From: Charina bottae
Lineage: Eukaryota > Chordata > Lepidosauria > Squamata > Charinaidae
Length of the DNA: 64,000 nucleotides
Assembly (NCBI GenBank): GCA_023362775.1
Contig: JALMGJ010000005.1
Location: 39,799,463-39,863,462 of the forward strand
Direction: 5' to 3'
Part shown: one piece after another, positions 46,065-58,339 of the stretch
Numbering within the stretch: the first letter of the stretch is position 1
How the letters are laid out: each line of letters begins with the position of its first letter
Position numbers and translations under genes: made by a program
The notes under the pieces: model-generated
Seen by the model: only the letters and a program-made list of their open reading frames with translations
Told to the model about the DNA's origin: nothing
Database searches by the model: none

Positions 46065-46505
46065 TGTTGGGGTTTGTATATACCCAGGAATTTACAGTTA
46101 GATAAATTATACTGGAGAGGCTTGATATCTAGGTGAGAGGGGAATTATTCTGCAAGTCACCCAATTAGCAGCCATTGTTGTAGGGATGATGTGGCAGTGT
46201 ATGACTCATACTACAGGTGCTATCATTTAGCTGGGTGTGGCAGATGATGAGAGTGACCTATAATGTGATTGGTCAGTTTATGTATATAAACAGAGAATAT
46301 TTGGTATTCTTTCTTCTCGTTTGCTGTAACTTCTCATTGCTGTATCATTTGTTACCCGTGTGGATGTATTCTGTAATACGTATGTATATATAGTAAATAG
46401 GATATTTTATCTAATCTCTGCTTTAGTGTCTATTTACTGCATAGAACGTGAATCACTGGTGTCTTGGAAAATAGAGCAGGCCGCTCCACCGCGCGCACTC
46501 TGACT
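46065..46505 (+). repeat. 3' LTR of copia element
   Basis: Same 441-bp length as the 5' LTR. It ends ctgact, so the terminal CA is altered; because integration needs intact ends, this base must have changed after insertion. The target duplication ctgta follows directly. Confidence 0.93.
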
Positions 46506-46510
46506 CTGTA

Positions 46511-46609
46511 TAGAATGCAGAGCAGACAAGAGACAACAACAGAGAAGTCACAGCTGAATGGAATTTCTTCTTCCATTTAACTCTTAGCCCTGGGAATTGC
46601 AGCAATGTC

Positions 46610-46644
<35 letters not shown>

Positions 46645-47497
46645 CAATAGCTGAATGCCACAGTTCACATGACAATGGTATGATAATGTCAGCAGAGGGG
46701 GCCGGACCAGAATTTTTGGTCAGTTTTTTTTAGGGGGACTTTTTGCAGCTGGAAAGTATTTTCAGTATTAATAGGTATGCTGAACCCATTAAACTACTTC
46801 CCCCCTTCAATTTACTTTAGAAAATAAGCAGGAAATCACATCACTATAATATTGTTTTTTGCTGCACAATTTTGGTGGCACCAATTTGAAGGCTGCAAAA
46901 AGGTGCTTGGGGAGCATGCTGCTCACAGGTCACAGGGCATGTGCCCTGTTGTAAAGATGTGTGTGCTTTCTCAATGACTGCCTTAAACCTAGCATCTAAG
47001 AATAAGAGTTGCTTTGTGCCCAGGCACTCTTTGGGATGCAAAATTACCATGTATTCCTATACAATTTCTCCCAAATATTCTTTTCAACAGTTCCTTTCCT
47101 CTCCTCTCCTCTCCTCTCCTCTCCTTTCCTGAAGAAATGATTGGCTGAGGAAGGATAATGAACGTCTCCTTTCAGTTTTGACATTGACCTCTTTTAATCT
47201 GTATTATTCAAATATCTGTAATAACTGTGTCATAGATCCAATGTTGCTTCCAGGACAAGACAAATGCTTTATCCAAATATTTGCAACTGAAAAAATTCCA
47301 CTGAAAAACTTTTCCACTGAAAAGTTTACTTGGATAGGATCTTCAATCACTTTAGTAATCAGAGGATAGCAGCTATAATACAAAATCAATGGATTAATCT
47401 TAATAGCCAATAATGAGAAGTTATGATGCTTAGCCATTTTATCAAAGATGCTGCTCACTTAAAAAATAATTATATATTAATTTTTATTACCGCCACA
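46511..47497. other. Intergenic DNA with two microsatellites
   Basis: (GAT)n at about 46610-46643 and a (CTCTC)n-like tract at 47091-47126. A frame of serine codons over the GAT tract is not a gene. Confidence 0.7.
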
Positions 47498-48013
47498 GGG
47501 GCGCGGTGGCTCAGCGGGTTAAACCGCTGAGCCGTTAGTCTGCCGACCATAACGTCAGAAGTTCGAATCCGCGTGGCGGGGTGAGCTCCCGTCACTAGCC
47601 CCAGCTCTCTGCCAACCCAGCGATTCGAAAGCTAAATAGCAAGTAGATAAATGGGTACCACTCACGTGGGGCAATATGCTGGCATCCTGTCGGGGAGTCG
47701 CCTCGGAACCGAAGACGAAGACCTGGAGAAGCCCGTGGATGGCGGCTGAGGACGACGGCAGAGGTCGACGGATCCCAATTACAACTTCCGGGATGTCAGC
47801 AGCCGGCTCAGAAGCAAAGGTTCCTGGGACATGTAGTCCGACCTGCGATTGAAGAGCCGGTTCCCTCTCCCCCTCCCTAATCGCGCGGGTAATATATAAT
47901 ATGATGTACTGTATAATGATAATATGTATGTACTGATTGTAAGCCGCCTAGAGCCCTCCATTAGGGAGGGGATAGGCGGGGTATAAATAATATAAATAAA
48001 TAAATAAATAAAT
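47498..48013 (+). mobile_element. tRNA-derived SINE with L2-type tail, full length
   Basis: Plus-strand counterpart of 23490-23992. Head: gcgcggtggctcagcgggtt and a B-box-like gttcgaatcc. Body: tcactagccccagctctctg, then gcaagtagataaatgggtac. Centre: gttcctgggacatgtagtcc. Tail: gtaagccgcctagagccc, ggataggcggggtataaata and an (AAAT)n end. No clear target duplication adjoins the head. Confidence 0.87.
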
Positions 48014-49155
48014 TATATAACTGTAATTCTACTTATAATTTGGTACGGCATGCTACATGTTTCTCCAGAGTGGCATGCAGTGATTTTCCCACACCGTCCA
48101 GTTTGAACACTCCTCACCCCTTATTTATAGTAAGGACACAATATGGTCTGGTTTTGCATATTTTGGGCAGAATGTGACAAGCACAACGAAAGCCCTGGTT
48201 TATCCCAAGCAGGCTCATGCTATTCTATATTAACGCTAAAGTCTGAGATCTCTCCAGTGTCTCCTGCAATAAAAATAGATGCAACAAAATCATTCCTCTC
48301 TACATCTGATTTACTATTATCTGCACTTGATATGCCAGAACCATCATGAATTCTGTAGCTTATGCTATCAACAGGTAAATGAAGGTGCATGCTGTGTCAA
48401 CCAGCAATAAACAAATTTACATAAAACAAAACAATAAAAGTGAAAGTACAACCACACAGATTTCATTTTAGAATGCAGTCTAAAAGGTAGGCAAACACCC
48501 CTACAATTGTCAATTAAAAGACAAGAGCCTGGGGGCCAGACACACTTCCCTGCAATAGAATTTTATGATTAAGGCACCACTACTAAAAAACTCAACTCCA
48601 AGCTACTGCAACATAAGCCAGGCCCACAGACACCAGTTGGGTGGTCTTGTGAGAGACGGTCTTTATTAAGTACCTGAGTCATATAGGTCTTTACAAACTA
48701 ATCTCATTACCTAAAAGCAACCTTGGACTCACTGACAACTGGTAAATAAGTGTTTTGTGCTCCCATTTAGCTGGCTCATTTAACAATTGGATTGGAGCTA
48801 AAAAAAATTACCCAGGTATTCTTAGCCCATCCACCATCTATTGGCTTCCTCAACTTGTTGGGACAAAGGACAATTTGCTGATAGGGAGCTGGAAGCTCCA
48901 ACTTACTGGAGCAGCTGGATCTAGTTTCAAATTGAATAGAATTTGCAATTTGCTATGAATATTTGTTTTTATGGAAGTCACTGGGGGAGGTGATATTAAT
49001 TCAATTATTGACCTGTTACAAAGGCAAGATTATCATACAGCTGTTAGAACTTAGTAAATAAAATTTTATTACATTAAAAAACACATTGCCTGTACACAAA
49101 TCTACTTAATTTTGTCTTATAAAAGTGCAGACAAGAAAGAAAGGGAGAAACAAAA
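48014..49155. other. Intergenic DNA, nothing recognised
   Basis: No repeat or coding motif was identified. Confidence 0.5.
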
Positions 49156-49914
49156 TTTTTGTTGTTCAGTCGTTTAGTCGTGTCCGACTCTTCGTGACCT
49201 CATGGACCATAGCACGCCAGCCTTCCTGTCCTCCACTGTCTCCCGGAGTTTACTCAAATTCATGTTCATTACATCGGTGATGCTATCTAACCATCTCATC
49301 CTCTGCCATCCCCTTCTCCTTTTGCCTTCAGTCTTTCCCAGCATCAGGGTCTTTTCCAGTGAGTCCTCTCTTCGCATTAGGTGGCCAAAGTATTTGAGCT
49401 TCAGCTTCAGCATCTGTCCTTCTAATGAGCAGTCAGGGTTGATTTCCTTTAGGATTGACTGATTTGACCTCCTTGCAGTCCAAGGGACTCTTAAGTGTCT
49501 TCTCCAGCACCACAGTTCAAAAGCATAAATTCTTCGGCGCTCAGCCTTCCTTATGGTCCAACTCTCAGTCATACGTTACTACTGGGAAAACCATAGCTTT
49601 AATTATACGGACTTTTGTCAGCAAGGTGATGTCTCTGCTTTTTATTATGCTGTCTAGGTTTGCCATAGCTTTCCTCCCAAGGAGCAAGCGTCTTTTAATT
49701 TCATGGCTGCAGTCACCATCTGCGGTGATCTTGGAACCCAAGAAAATAAAATTGGTCACTGCTTCGATTTCTTCCCCTTCTATTTGCCAGGAAGTGATGG
49801 GACCAGATGCCATGATCTGGGTTTTTTTAATGTTGAGTTTCAAGCCAGCTTTTGCACTCTCCTCTTTCACCCTCATCAAGAGGCTCTTTAGTTCCTCTTC
49901 ACTTTCTGCCATTA
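49156..49914 (-). mobile_element. Bov-B (RTE) LINE 3' end, 5'-truncated
   Basis: About 760 bp of a minus-strand Bov-B. The 3' end at 49156-49210 (ttcagtcgtttagtcgtgtc, then cgactcttcgtgacc) shares agtcgtgtccgactct with the SINE tails at 891, 3702, 30028 and 51033, so this LINE family is the likely source of enzymes for them. Truncation falls in the RT region. Confidence 0.93.
49174..49912 (-). pseudogene. Bov-B reverse transcriptase C-terminal region, frameshifted
   Basis: Two overlapping minus-strand frames make one protein segment. 49912-49565 carries the region after the RT palm (AGLKLNIKKTQIMASGP, FIFLGSKITADGDCSHEIKR). 49572-49174 continues with ESWTIRKAERRRIYAFELW, CWRRHLRVPWTARRSNQSIL, YFGHLMRREDSLEKTLMLGK and the arginine-rich RRRGWQRMRWLD. 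A small indel near 49570 separates them. The similarity to Bov-B is strong along its whole length; endonuclease and palm are missing. Confidence 0.9.
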
Positions 49915-51021
49915 GGAATATATATAGGCAAAATATAAAATATACTCAGTTCCATGTAGTCAACAAGGCTATGGGGTCTCTTGAAAGAGGCTTTCAGGCC
50001 CAAGGCAAATAGTTCATGAAACAAGGGGACTTTCAAAAACTGTGATAGGGTTTTTTTGTTTTTCCTGTTCTAAGAAAAAAAATGGCATCTATCCCATTAA
50101 ATAAGTACAAACTCTTGAGTGTACATAACGACTAATCACTTTGGATCCTTGCCATAATGGAAAGCATTAATCACTGGCAACTGCTGTTTTTCATTCTTTC
50201 AGGAGTGAAGTTATGTTCATCTGAAATATGCTGAGGTACCCAGTAGGTAAGAATCTCTTGTCAGCTGAGGGAAGAGGTAGGATGTTGGATTTTTATTTCT
50301 TTTATCTTGGGAGCTGGCAGGACGTAAAAGATTAAAAAGTCAGTGCACTGGATGTATTGGTCTTGTCATCTCCGATTCAGCCTAATTATTAATATGCTGT
50401 GTGGACAGCAATGCTTTATTAATTGTATCAGTAGCTGGTGATCAATGTGACAAGTCAAGTAAAAGAGCACTGCTATTCATCAGAGTTGTCAAAGGATAAT
50501 TGTCCTCATATGCATTAGAATAAGTCAGAGGAAGAAAGTTTATGGAATGAATGTGTTCCTCTTACTGCATTTCGGTTGAGCTCTGTAGGTGTCAACACAA
50601 TTAAAATTAGAAAGGGCCTCCAAGTAACAGAAAAGAAATCATAGTTTGGTATTCAGTGATGCCAATACAAAGTAAAGTAGAGGGGTAAGGTACATATGAA
50701 AGAGTCTTTTAAGTTCTTTTCAGGTAATATATTGTTCACAGTAAATTACATTGCTGTAGCAATACAATGCAAAATAAAACATTTAACAAACAAAGAGGAA
50801 AATCAGTGACAACTTGCTGTAATATTGGTAACTTAAAAGATAGAAAGAACACTACACATGAGAAACCATTAAATAATCTACAGCGAATTTTTGAGTTTCT
50901 CTGAAAAAGAAAGTGTGTGCATATTTATATATTCACACAGAGTAAACCACTGATAACATTTTCCATGCATTGGCAGAATAAAGTTAACATGATATGCATA
51001 TTTTCAGCTTTAAGGTTTTGG
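49915..51021. other. Intergenic DNA, nothing recognised
   Basis: AT-rich, no element identified. Confidence 0.5.
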
Positions 51022-51032
51022 TAGGATGTATA

Positions 51033-51363
51033 GGGGCGTGGTGGGTCAGCGGGTAAGACGCCAGGCTTGTCGATTGGAAGATCGCAAGTTCGGAGGTTCG
51101 AATCCCTAGCCCCGCGTGACAGAGTGAGCTCCCGCACTAGCCCCAGCTCTTGCCAACCTAGCAATTCGAAAGCATGCAAATGCAAGTAGATTAATAGGAA
51201 CCACTTTGGTGGGTAGGTAACAGTGTTCCGCGTGCGTCATGCCGGCCACATGACCGTGGAAGCGTCTTCGGACAACGCTGGCTCTTCGGCTAACAAACGG
51301 AGATGAGCACCGGCTCCTAGAGTCGGACACGACTGCACAAATGTGCGGGGGAACCTTTACCTT
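51033..51363 (+). mobile_element. Bov-B-tailed SINE, complete
   Basis: Same family as 891-1223. The A-box region carries one change (gtgggtcagcgggtaag). The B-box ggttcgaatcc and the tail gtcggacacgactgcac are intact. A 12-bp target duplication (taggatgtatag) flanks it at 51022-51033 and 51364-51375, with one base shared with the head. Confidence 0.92.
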
Positions 51364-51504
51364 TAGGATGTATAGAAATTCAGAATTGTCCTGATGTATA
51401 TAGAAAGAAATATGTTTCTTTATATTATATCTGAGAATTTTCAACTAGGGGATTCATTGCCATGTTTGGAACAGAATTGTGTACAGTGTTTGACCTATGA
51501 ATTG

Positions 51505-51661
51505 TTTCTTTTTCTTTTTCTTTTTCTTTTTCTTTTTCTTTTTCTTTTTCTTTTTCTTTTTCTTTTTCTTTTTCTTTTTCTTTTTCCCCTTTCCTCCTCC
51601 TCCTCCTCCTCCTCCTCCTCCTCCTCCTCCTCCTCCTCCTCCTCCTCCTCCTCCTCCTCCT

Positions 51662-51716
<55 letters not shown>
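51505..51716 (+). repeat. Three-part pyrimidine microsatellite
   Basis: (CTTTTT)n at 51505-51586, then (CCT)n at about 51592-51664, then (CT)n at about 51665-51714: over 200 bp that is purely pyrimidine on this strand. Long homopolymer-like frames on both strands are artefacts. Confidence 0.97.
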
Positions 51717-54700
51717 TATTCTCCTTCTCAACGTTGTGTCCTTAGCTTCAATCTCAAAGGCCTCCATACATCAAATATTTACATGGATAAATCTGATCTA
51801 GAAGATTTTTTATAGATTTATAGATGCAAAGGCATCACACAATTACATCTCCATACATGGAGTACATGCAGCTGAGCAAGTTTTAGTGGCTGAGACATAA
51901 GTATCACCCACTGGAAATAGCAGTGGAGCATGCTAATGGTCAACTGCTCCTTCTTTCAATCTACAATCTTCATTTTTCTCACTGAGTTGGAACTACACAC
52001 CTCAAAGTCATCTTATTTTGGATGTTTTGCTTTATCCTATGTCTCTTCTTCATTTATCTGTTTGCTTTGTTGTATATGATTGCATTCCTATGCAATGCTG
52101 AACTATTATTTGAAAATAGTCTTTCTATGGCCAGAAAAAGGTTTACCTGCTTTGAATCCAGCTCATTAATGTTTATTTCTACACAAACCCACTTTTCAAG
52201 CCAGTATCCAAACATGTTCTATATATACTAAACTGAATCCTGGATAAGATAGCATTCCAATCATATGTGTCAAAGACACTAATGAAAATAAATTATATTA
52301 TTCCCTTGTACAAAGAAGAAGGAAATACATAGCCAATGGCTTACAGTATATCCAGGCACAAAAGTATTCAATCTGAAATAGAAAGTTGCTGAATTCAACA
52401 ACAGGTGGTGTAGAGATATCAACGACAACCCATCAGTGTGCTTTAGCAATGTCTATTGATCTCAAGAGGCTTAAATATGTTGGATTGTGGCCACAGCTTG
52501 CTTCATACTCCATATAATTCAGCAATTACTGTATTTGCAAGCTATTTTCACTGCATTTTTTATTTTCTCCTAATTCATATGCCTTGTGGATTTTCTCTAA
52601 GGGTTTAAGAAGAAAATTATTAAACAGATGTGCCTTAGAGATGCCATTCCATATGAAAAATTTCCAGAGAGTAGACAAAGCTGGATGTAAGGTCTGGATT
52701 GTTCATTTATTATACTGCAAAACAGTGAAATTTTATGAGCTTTCTCTGGGGAAATCTACCTAATATATTTTGGTGTATACTAAATTTACTAAATAAAAGA
52801 CTTGTAGTCTGGAAATAATACTGGAAAAAACAGGATTTTTATGTAAGCCTTTCTGTAAATTAGCAAGCTTGTGGGTCAAGAAGGCTCTTTGGAACAAGAC
52901 AGATGCATCTGTTTCAAAGTGAGGTACATTAAACATTGAAGTAATAAACATAGTATTGTATTGTACTTTTGATTGCAACTATTTTTAAAATGTTCTTATA
53001 CAGCCAAAAGTTCCAAATGTATGTAAGATTTATTTACTCTTCATCAAGAATTGTGATTTACAAGCCAGGCTAGATGATTGCAACAATTAACTTTTGACCT
53101 GCTATTTTATGTTTAGGGGAAAACTTGCTCTACAAACTTAAAAGTTAAATATTTTAAAATTCAGTATGTTGAGGATGTGTTCTGGGTGAAATGGTGAAGG
53201 AAGGATTAAAGAACTGTTTCTGTGAAAGCTTATTTGTTCATAATCTTGTTTCTATTTAACAAAAGCAGAGAAATTCTCCAACCATAATTATCTACCTTCT
53301 CTTAAAAATTGGGGAATTGCAAAGTGTACTTCATATATCTTGAATCCCTGAAAAATATAACAGGAGAGCCAGAACACACTCTGGGGGAAAAGTCTGAGGA
53401 GCAACCATTTGGAAGAATTTAAGCCCACAAAGCTCTCTCTCGCTCTCTCTCTCCTCTCTGTGTGTATGTGTATGTGTGTGTGTGAGTATGAGTGTGAAGG
53501 AGAGATGGGGGGGGGGAGAGAAGGGCTCTTTCCTTTGAAGTCTGATCTGTTGTGGAAGGTCAGGGCCCCAAAAGCCCCAACTGTATTTTACATTTGTTCC
53601 ATTCTTCCCAGGTCACAGTCACTGACTACACCTGGTGATTACAGGACTTGACAACATATGACCTTCTTGGAAATGCATCGTTGGAAATACATGCCAAATG
53701 GAAAAACTTTTAATGGCATTTTCCACTGCCAGTTGGGTATAATGCTCAGAGGCTGTTAACTTATCTCTATAATTGTAATTCAGTCAGGATATCTACAATT
53801 GAATATACATATAATATGCCTATCTATGAACTAACGAACAGAATGGGAAGGCTGGCATCTTCTTCAACTGCTTGATTTCCAGGGGCTCCAGTGAAGACAC
53901 AAGAGGCCAAGTAGGCCTGATCTAACAAGCAGTTTGCCCCTACTGCCTCCATTTATGAACCTCTTGGAGGTAATATGTAGTATTATTCCTGTTTTAAAAA
54001 AAATGAATATAAGAGACAGGCTCCTTAATTCAGAAATGTATTTTGCTCCTTCTGTGCCTCCTTCCAATTTTTTTTTCCTGTTCAACTGCTATTGATACCA
54101 TTATTGTTTCCATAGAAAACATTTAAACTTGTGAGAAGAATTTGTACTTGTGATGTGTTTCATATGTTAACAACCAACAATAACTCTGGCAATTAATATC
54201 TCTAATTGCAGGGAGAAGGACCACCAATACCTCTGCAGAATACTCAATGGGTATCATAGCATGATTTGAAAATTTATGGAGCCAAAACCTATGAGTTGAC
54301 CTCTCTCTCATTCCCTCCCACACTTCCCCTCACTCCCTCTCTCTCTCTCACACAGAACCACTGAGCTATTGTAACTACTAGGAAAAAGGCTATTAACTAT
54401 CCAGTCCATGCCAGTTTCCAAACTCAGATAGAATGTCTTTAACTACTTCTGTTCTTTATTGTTATTGCTTAGTTCATTTCCCATGCAATAAATCTGACCA
54501 AAGAGGAGCTTAGCAAAGGGAAGGCCCGGATGCTTTACAACAGGAACATTAAACTATATCTCATCTTCAAATTCAAGTACTAGTCTACAAGTGTTCACCT
54601 TATCATTTACAACTTTTTTTTTCTTTTTGACTACTGGGACATTCAATCTGCATTTTAAAATTTGTCCTTAACTGATGGTTAAGGTTTTGCAGTGAACAAT

Positions 54701-55061
54701 CCAGACTCAGGCATGAAAGTTATTAGGCAGGTCATTTTCTTCCTGCCCAGCCTGGCTTCATTCACATACAACAATACGCAGAATGTTGGCTCACCATGCA
54801 GGAGCAGACTATTATCTGAAAGCTGCAGCTGGACTCTGCCTTGGCTCTTGCTTTCAGAGGGAGGAGCTGGAACAGGGATAGGCAACCTTTGTGTGGCCAG
54901 GAGCTTCACTTTAAAAAAATGGACAAAAACAGCTTTTAAAAAATCCTCAGCATAGTGGTGATGTGATGACAGCCTTGGAAGGGCAGGGGCAGAATTTTAT
55001 GCCCTCTTTTGGAAAGCTGGAAGGTTTGGGGAGCTATATAGCTTTTATGTGGTCTCCCCAC
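51717..55061. other. 3.3 kb AT-rich intergenic DNA
   Basis: Contains CT and TG tracts at about 53435-53490, a poly-G run at 53508-53516, CT repeats at 54330-54350 and a possible hAT end (cagggataggcaacctttg) near 54871. No partner terminus or duplication was confirmed. Confidence 0.5.
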
Positions 55062-55183
55062 ATTTTATCCCCCAAACGGTCTTGTGAGAGAAGTTGGGCT
55101 GAGAGATACTGACTTGGCCAAAGCCACCAATGGCAGGGGCTGATCTGAACTTCATCCAGTCCTCTAGTTCTTCCCAGTCCTAA
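55062..55183 (-). mobile_element. CORE/MIR-like SINE fragment
   Basis: Reversed core segments cattttatcccccaaacgg, gaagttgggctgagagatac and gacttggccaaagccacc, then the head region to ttcccagtcct. The order matches 9191-9419, with more decay. Confidence 0.6.
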
Positions 55184-55881
55184 AAGTAGCAAGCAGAACT
55201 ATTGTTTGAGTTAATATTGTTGCATTTGTTGAAAGTTAGTCATTCTAAAGCAGTCCCCCAGGTTGAGTATCGCTATCATTCTGCACCTGAAAATTACATT
55301 TGTAAATGGATATATTCTCCATCAGAATCATTTTAAAGCTGATTCTGTAATTGAGACACACACTTCAAAAGGTTTGATAAATTCTTCTGAGATGCTTCTC
55401 TTCTTGAACTGAATAGATATAAAGGAATCTAATTATCCTCAAGCAGCCCTTTGGTGTTCAGAGAAATAACCCTACCTAGATAAAAGGTGATGCCTCTCTA
55501 TCAATTAGTGGAAGGATTGGCTATCATTTATTCTATAATCAGAAGGGGGTATGAAAACCAGGGAGTTTAGTTTTCATCTAAAACACATTACATTGTAATA
55601 TAAAAGGGAAGCAAATTAATGTGATAACTGAATGTATCCATTTTAGGTATTATTGTCTTTAAAATCCTTGCATTTGCTGTACAAATGCAGGATGGTCACA
55701 GTGCTTCTGGACTGATAGTGTGTAATTCTGCAGCAAAAATGAACAATGGCTCTGCATACTTGTTTCTTTGCAGCAACTGGAAAATCTGTACTTGTTTTTC
55801 AGAAGAGTCCTCTCATGGTAGCCATACAACTAGTGCTCTGCCTCTAGTGCTCTGCCTATACATGCACGCACACACACACGT

Positions 55882-55917
<36 letters not shown>

Positions 55918-58139
55918 ACCACCCCAGTAATTTTTGTTAGAAAATACTTTTTTTTTTAATTGCTGGGCAGAAATGTCATTTCAAGTTTCTCCAAATATTG
56001 TGGAAAAGGGAACTCGCATCCTCCAAAGTTTTCAACATGAAAGTGTTCAACAATTTCTCAATGCCAGTGGTTGTGTGAACACTGCTGAAACAGCGCAGCC
56101 TATGATGTTCCCTGTTGATGCCTCCCCATGGCTTATAATTAATGTGAGAAACCAGAGAGGCTGCTGACCACATGAGAGATAATTTTACAGGGTAAAATAG
56201 GACATTCACACACACACCCCTTGGCTGTTCATAATTAAAGAAGTGCAAGAATATCACACTCCACCACCCATAAGGATTTCTCTAAAATTCTCTTCTTTCA
56301 AATAATTTTTAAAACAAATGCTCTTGCATCCAATTAAACAATAACTGGTAAGATAAAGCAGAATTCCTTGGTCCAACCCTAATACTTTCCCAAATGGTTT
56401 TCAAAAGAATGTTTTTGTGAAGTTTTTATGGTTGTGAACAAGGTTTCTGCATTTGTTTAAATTATGAGGTACTAAGATATAGACATGGGTATCCTTCCTT
56501 TCTCTGTGCGATCAATTCTTCACAGGTGTGCAGCTTCTCTGACTTCCCATGCCTAAATAAGATGCCCAGAGAAGACATCTTAAGGGCTTTCTCAGACATG
56601 GCAGCAGGGCAGCCAGGAAGGTTGCAGAGTGGTGAAAAGAGACAGGAAAGAAAGAAAATACCCACCCACTGTAGCAGCAGCACTTTCTGCCACCTTGGAG
56701 TGTAAGCTCAAAAGCATATTGAGAATGAGGCAGAGGGTGAAGCCTTTTTCGCAATGGAGGAAAACATTTGGGAAAAAGGAGAGAACTATTTCAGCATGGT
56801 ACTCACTGCATCTACATAGCTTTTTGCAGAATTGTCCAGGGGCACCTGACTTCATTGCTGCACAAAGAAGATTGAAATGGAGTTGAAGCAACTTATAGCC
56901 AAGATGGCTTTGGATACCTGATAGGGGAACATGATCGTCAACTAAGGGATCACTATGATGTATAAATCCGTACTTTTAAATCATCTGGAGTCATTCCACT
57001 TACTTCTTTGTGAGGTTATGTAATAGATCCATGTCTGAACTCTCAAGCAGAATTTTTTAACAGAACCCTGTTGACAGCCTGTGAAAAATATTAAATTGAA
57101 GTTCCATTAAGTGCTCAACTTCAAAGGAAAACAGAAACATTAAAGCATTCTTTATTTTTTTTCCTCCCTCTAAATTGTGGATCTTGTTGTAGGTCATTGA
57201 AGAACTGTGATCTTATATGTGTTGAAAGTAAAAGATGCCAATCTTTATGCCTCCTGGGTGTCTAAACCATCAACGTATTTGATGACATAATTCACAGGGC
57301 TGAGAGCTTCTCAGTTACTGTCTTGCAAACATGAATTAGAAGCAGGCTAAAGATGAGTCTGTAAAAGAGCTGAAACACCCCCTCCCCATTAGTACAAAGG
57401 AATGTGATTGGTAGCAGGTCAGATCTATCAACCAGAGAGCCTGTTTATTTCACCTGAGTTGGGTTCTTTTTAACCATTCAAAACATTGACTTCCTCTTTG
57501 TCTTCTTGCCCCATCACAGCAAACTGTGCACTGAAGGAAATTGCTTCTACAATAATGGCAAACTCCTCACTAAGATCAATTCAAATTCAATAAAACATAT
57601 TTAAAAAGGGATGCCTATATATGTCAGTCAGGCCATCGAAGTTTCCAAGACTGCCATATTATCAGCATTATTATGCTGGAAAAAGACCAGGTCCAGAGTG
57701 CTTCAAGACTGATGCCTCCTAGCATTACCCATTAAGAAATACTGTAAAGACATTTCATCTTTTCCATGCTAGCTAAACGTTTTTGAAGAAAAAAGATAGA
57801 AGGAGGCCGTGGGAAAGGTGCAAATAGAATATGACATCTCAATGTTGTCCCCACACATACTGTAAAACTTCACAACTGAGGAAGACTATTCTGTAGATTT
57901 CACAAATAATAAATGAAACAGCTAACTACATCCTGGATGTGCCATTTCTAAGGATCCAAAACTGTGATAGCAAGAACTGTATATCATACTGTGATTAAAT
58001 TTCCTTTTCAACCAATAGAGAAATAAGGAATAGTGATTTTTTTTTGTCTTTTAGAGAAAGCAACCATAGAGTTAGTTTAACACCCTCCCTCCAAAACTCA
58101 ATCAGAATTCCAATGTTTTCTATAGAAAACTGTAGAAAG
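55184..58139. other. 3 kb intergenic DNA
   Basis: (CA)n microsatellite at about 55867-55918, preceded by a 14-bp exact tandem duplication (ctagtgctctgcct, 55830-55843 and 55844-55857). Overlapping short frames around 56460-56890 lie on both strands and have no recognisable domain. Confidence 0.5.
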
Positions 58140-58228
58140 TTATTATTATTATTTTATTATTTATTAAATTTCTATTACTGCCCATCTCTCCCCAAAGGGG
58201 AACTCTGGGTGGTTTACAATAAAAGAAA
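58140..58228 (-). mobile_element. L2-type 3' tail fragment
   Basis: Starts with TTA repeats, then tctattactgcccatctctc and aactctgggtggtttacaat, the reversed L2 3' end. Confidence 0.7.
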
Positions 58229-58339
58229 GTTACAATTGCTTTGTCCAGAATCTGAGAACCAGAGCGGGGAAAGGGGAGTTATAGGTTTATTAGACTTATC
58301 TTCTAATTACATGGAAATTTAGAAATCCAACAGATGCTG

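Larger units (their letters stand above)
41550..46505 (+). mobile_element. Complete Ty1/copia LTR retrotransposon
   Basis: The 4956-bp element is bounded by two 441-bp LTRs and an exact 5-bp target duplication (ctgta at 41545-41549 and 46506-46510). Order: 5' LTR, tRNA-iMet half-molecule primer site, one open gag-pol frame, polypurine tract, 3' LTR. Integrase precedes RT, the defining copia order. The LTRs differ at two sites over about 418 bp but at seven in the last 23 bp. The open frame and near-identical LTRs mark a young, possibly competent insertion. Copia elements are sparse in vertebrate genomes compared with Gypsy elements. Confidence 0.97.

Noticed and set aside
49202..50012. Plus-strand frames of 86 and 185 codons
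   Set aside because: Antisense to the Bov-B RT segment, whose conserved motifs are on the minus strand.
51394..51801. Long low-complexity frames on both strands
   Set aside because: Translation of simple repeats in every frame; no real protein.
54871..55025. hAT element bounded by agctggaa repeats
   Set aside because: The left end looks hAT-like, but no matching inverted terminus precedes the second agctggaa.
56460..56891. Cluster of 73-99-codon frames on both strands as a possible host exon
   Set aside because: Several overlapping frames compete, none has a recognisable domain, and no convincing splice sites frame one of them.
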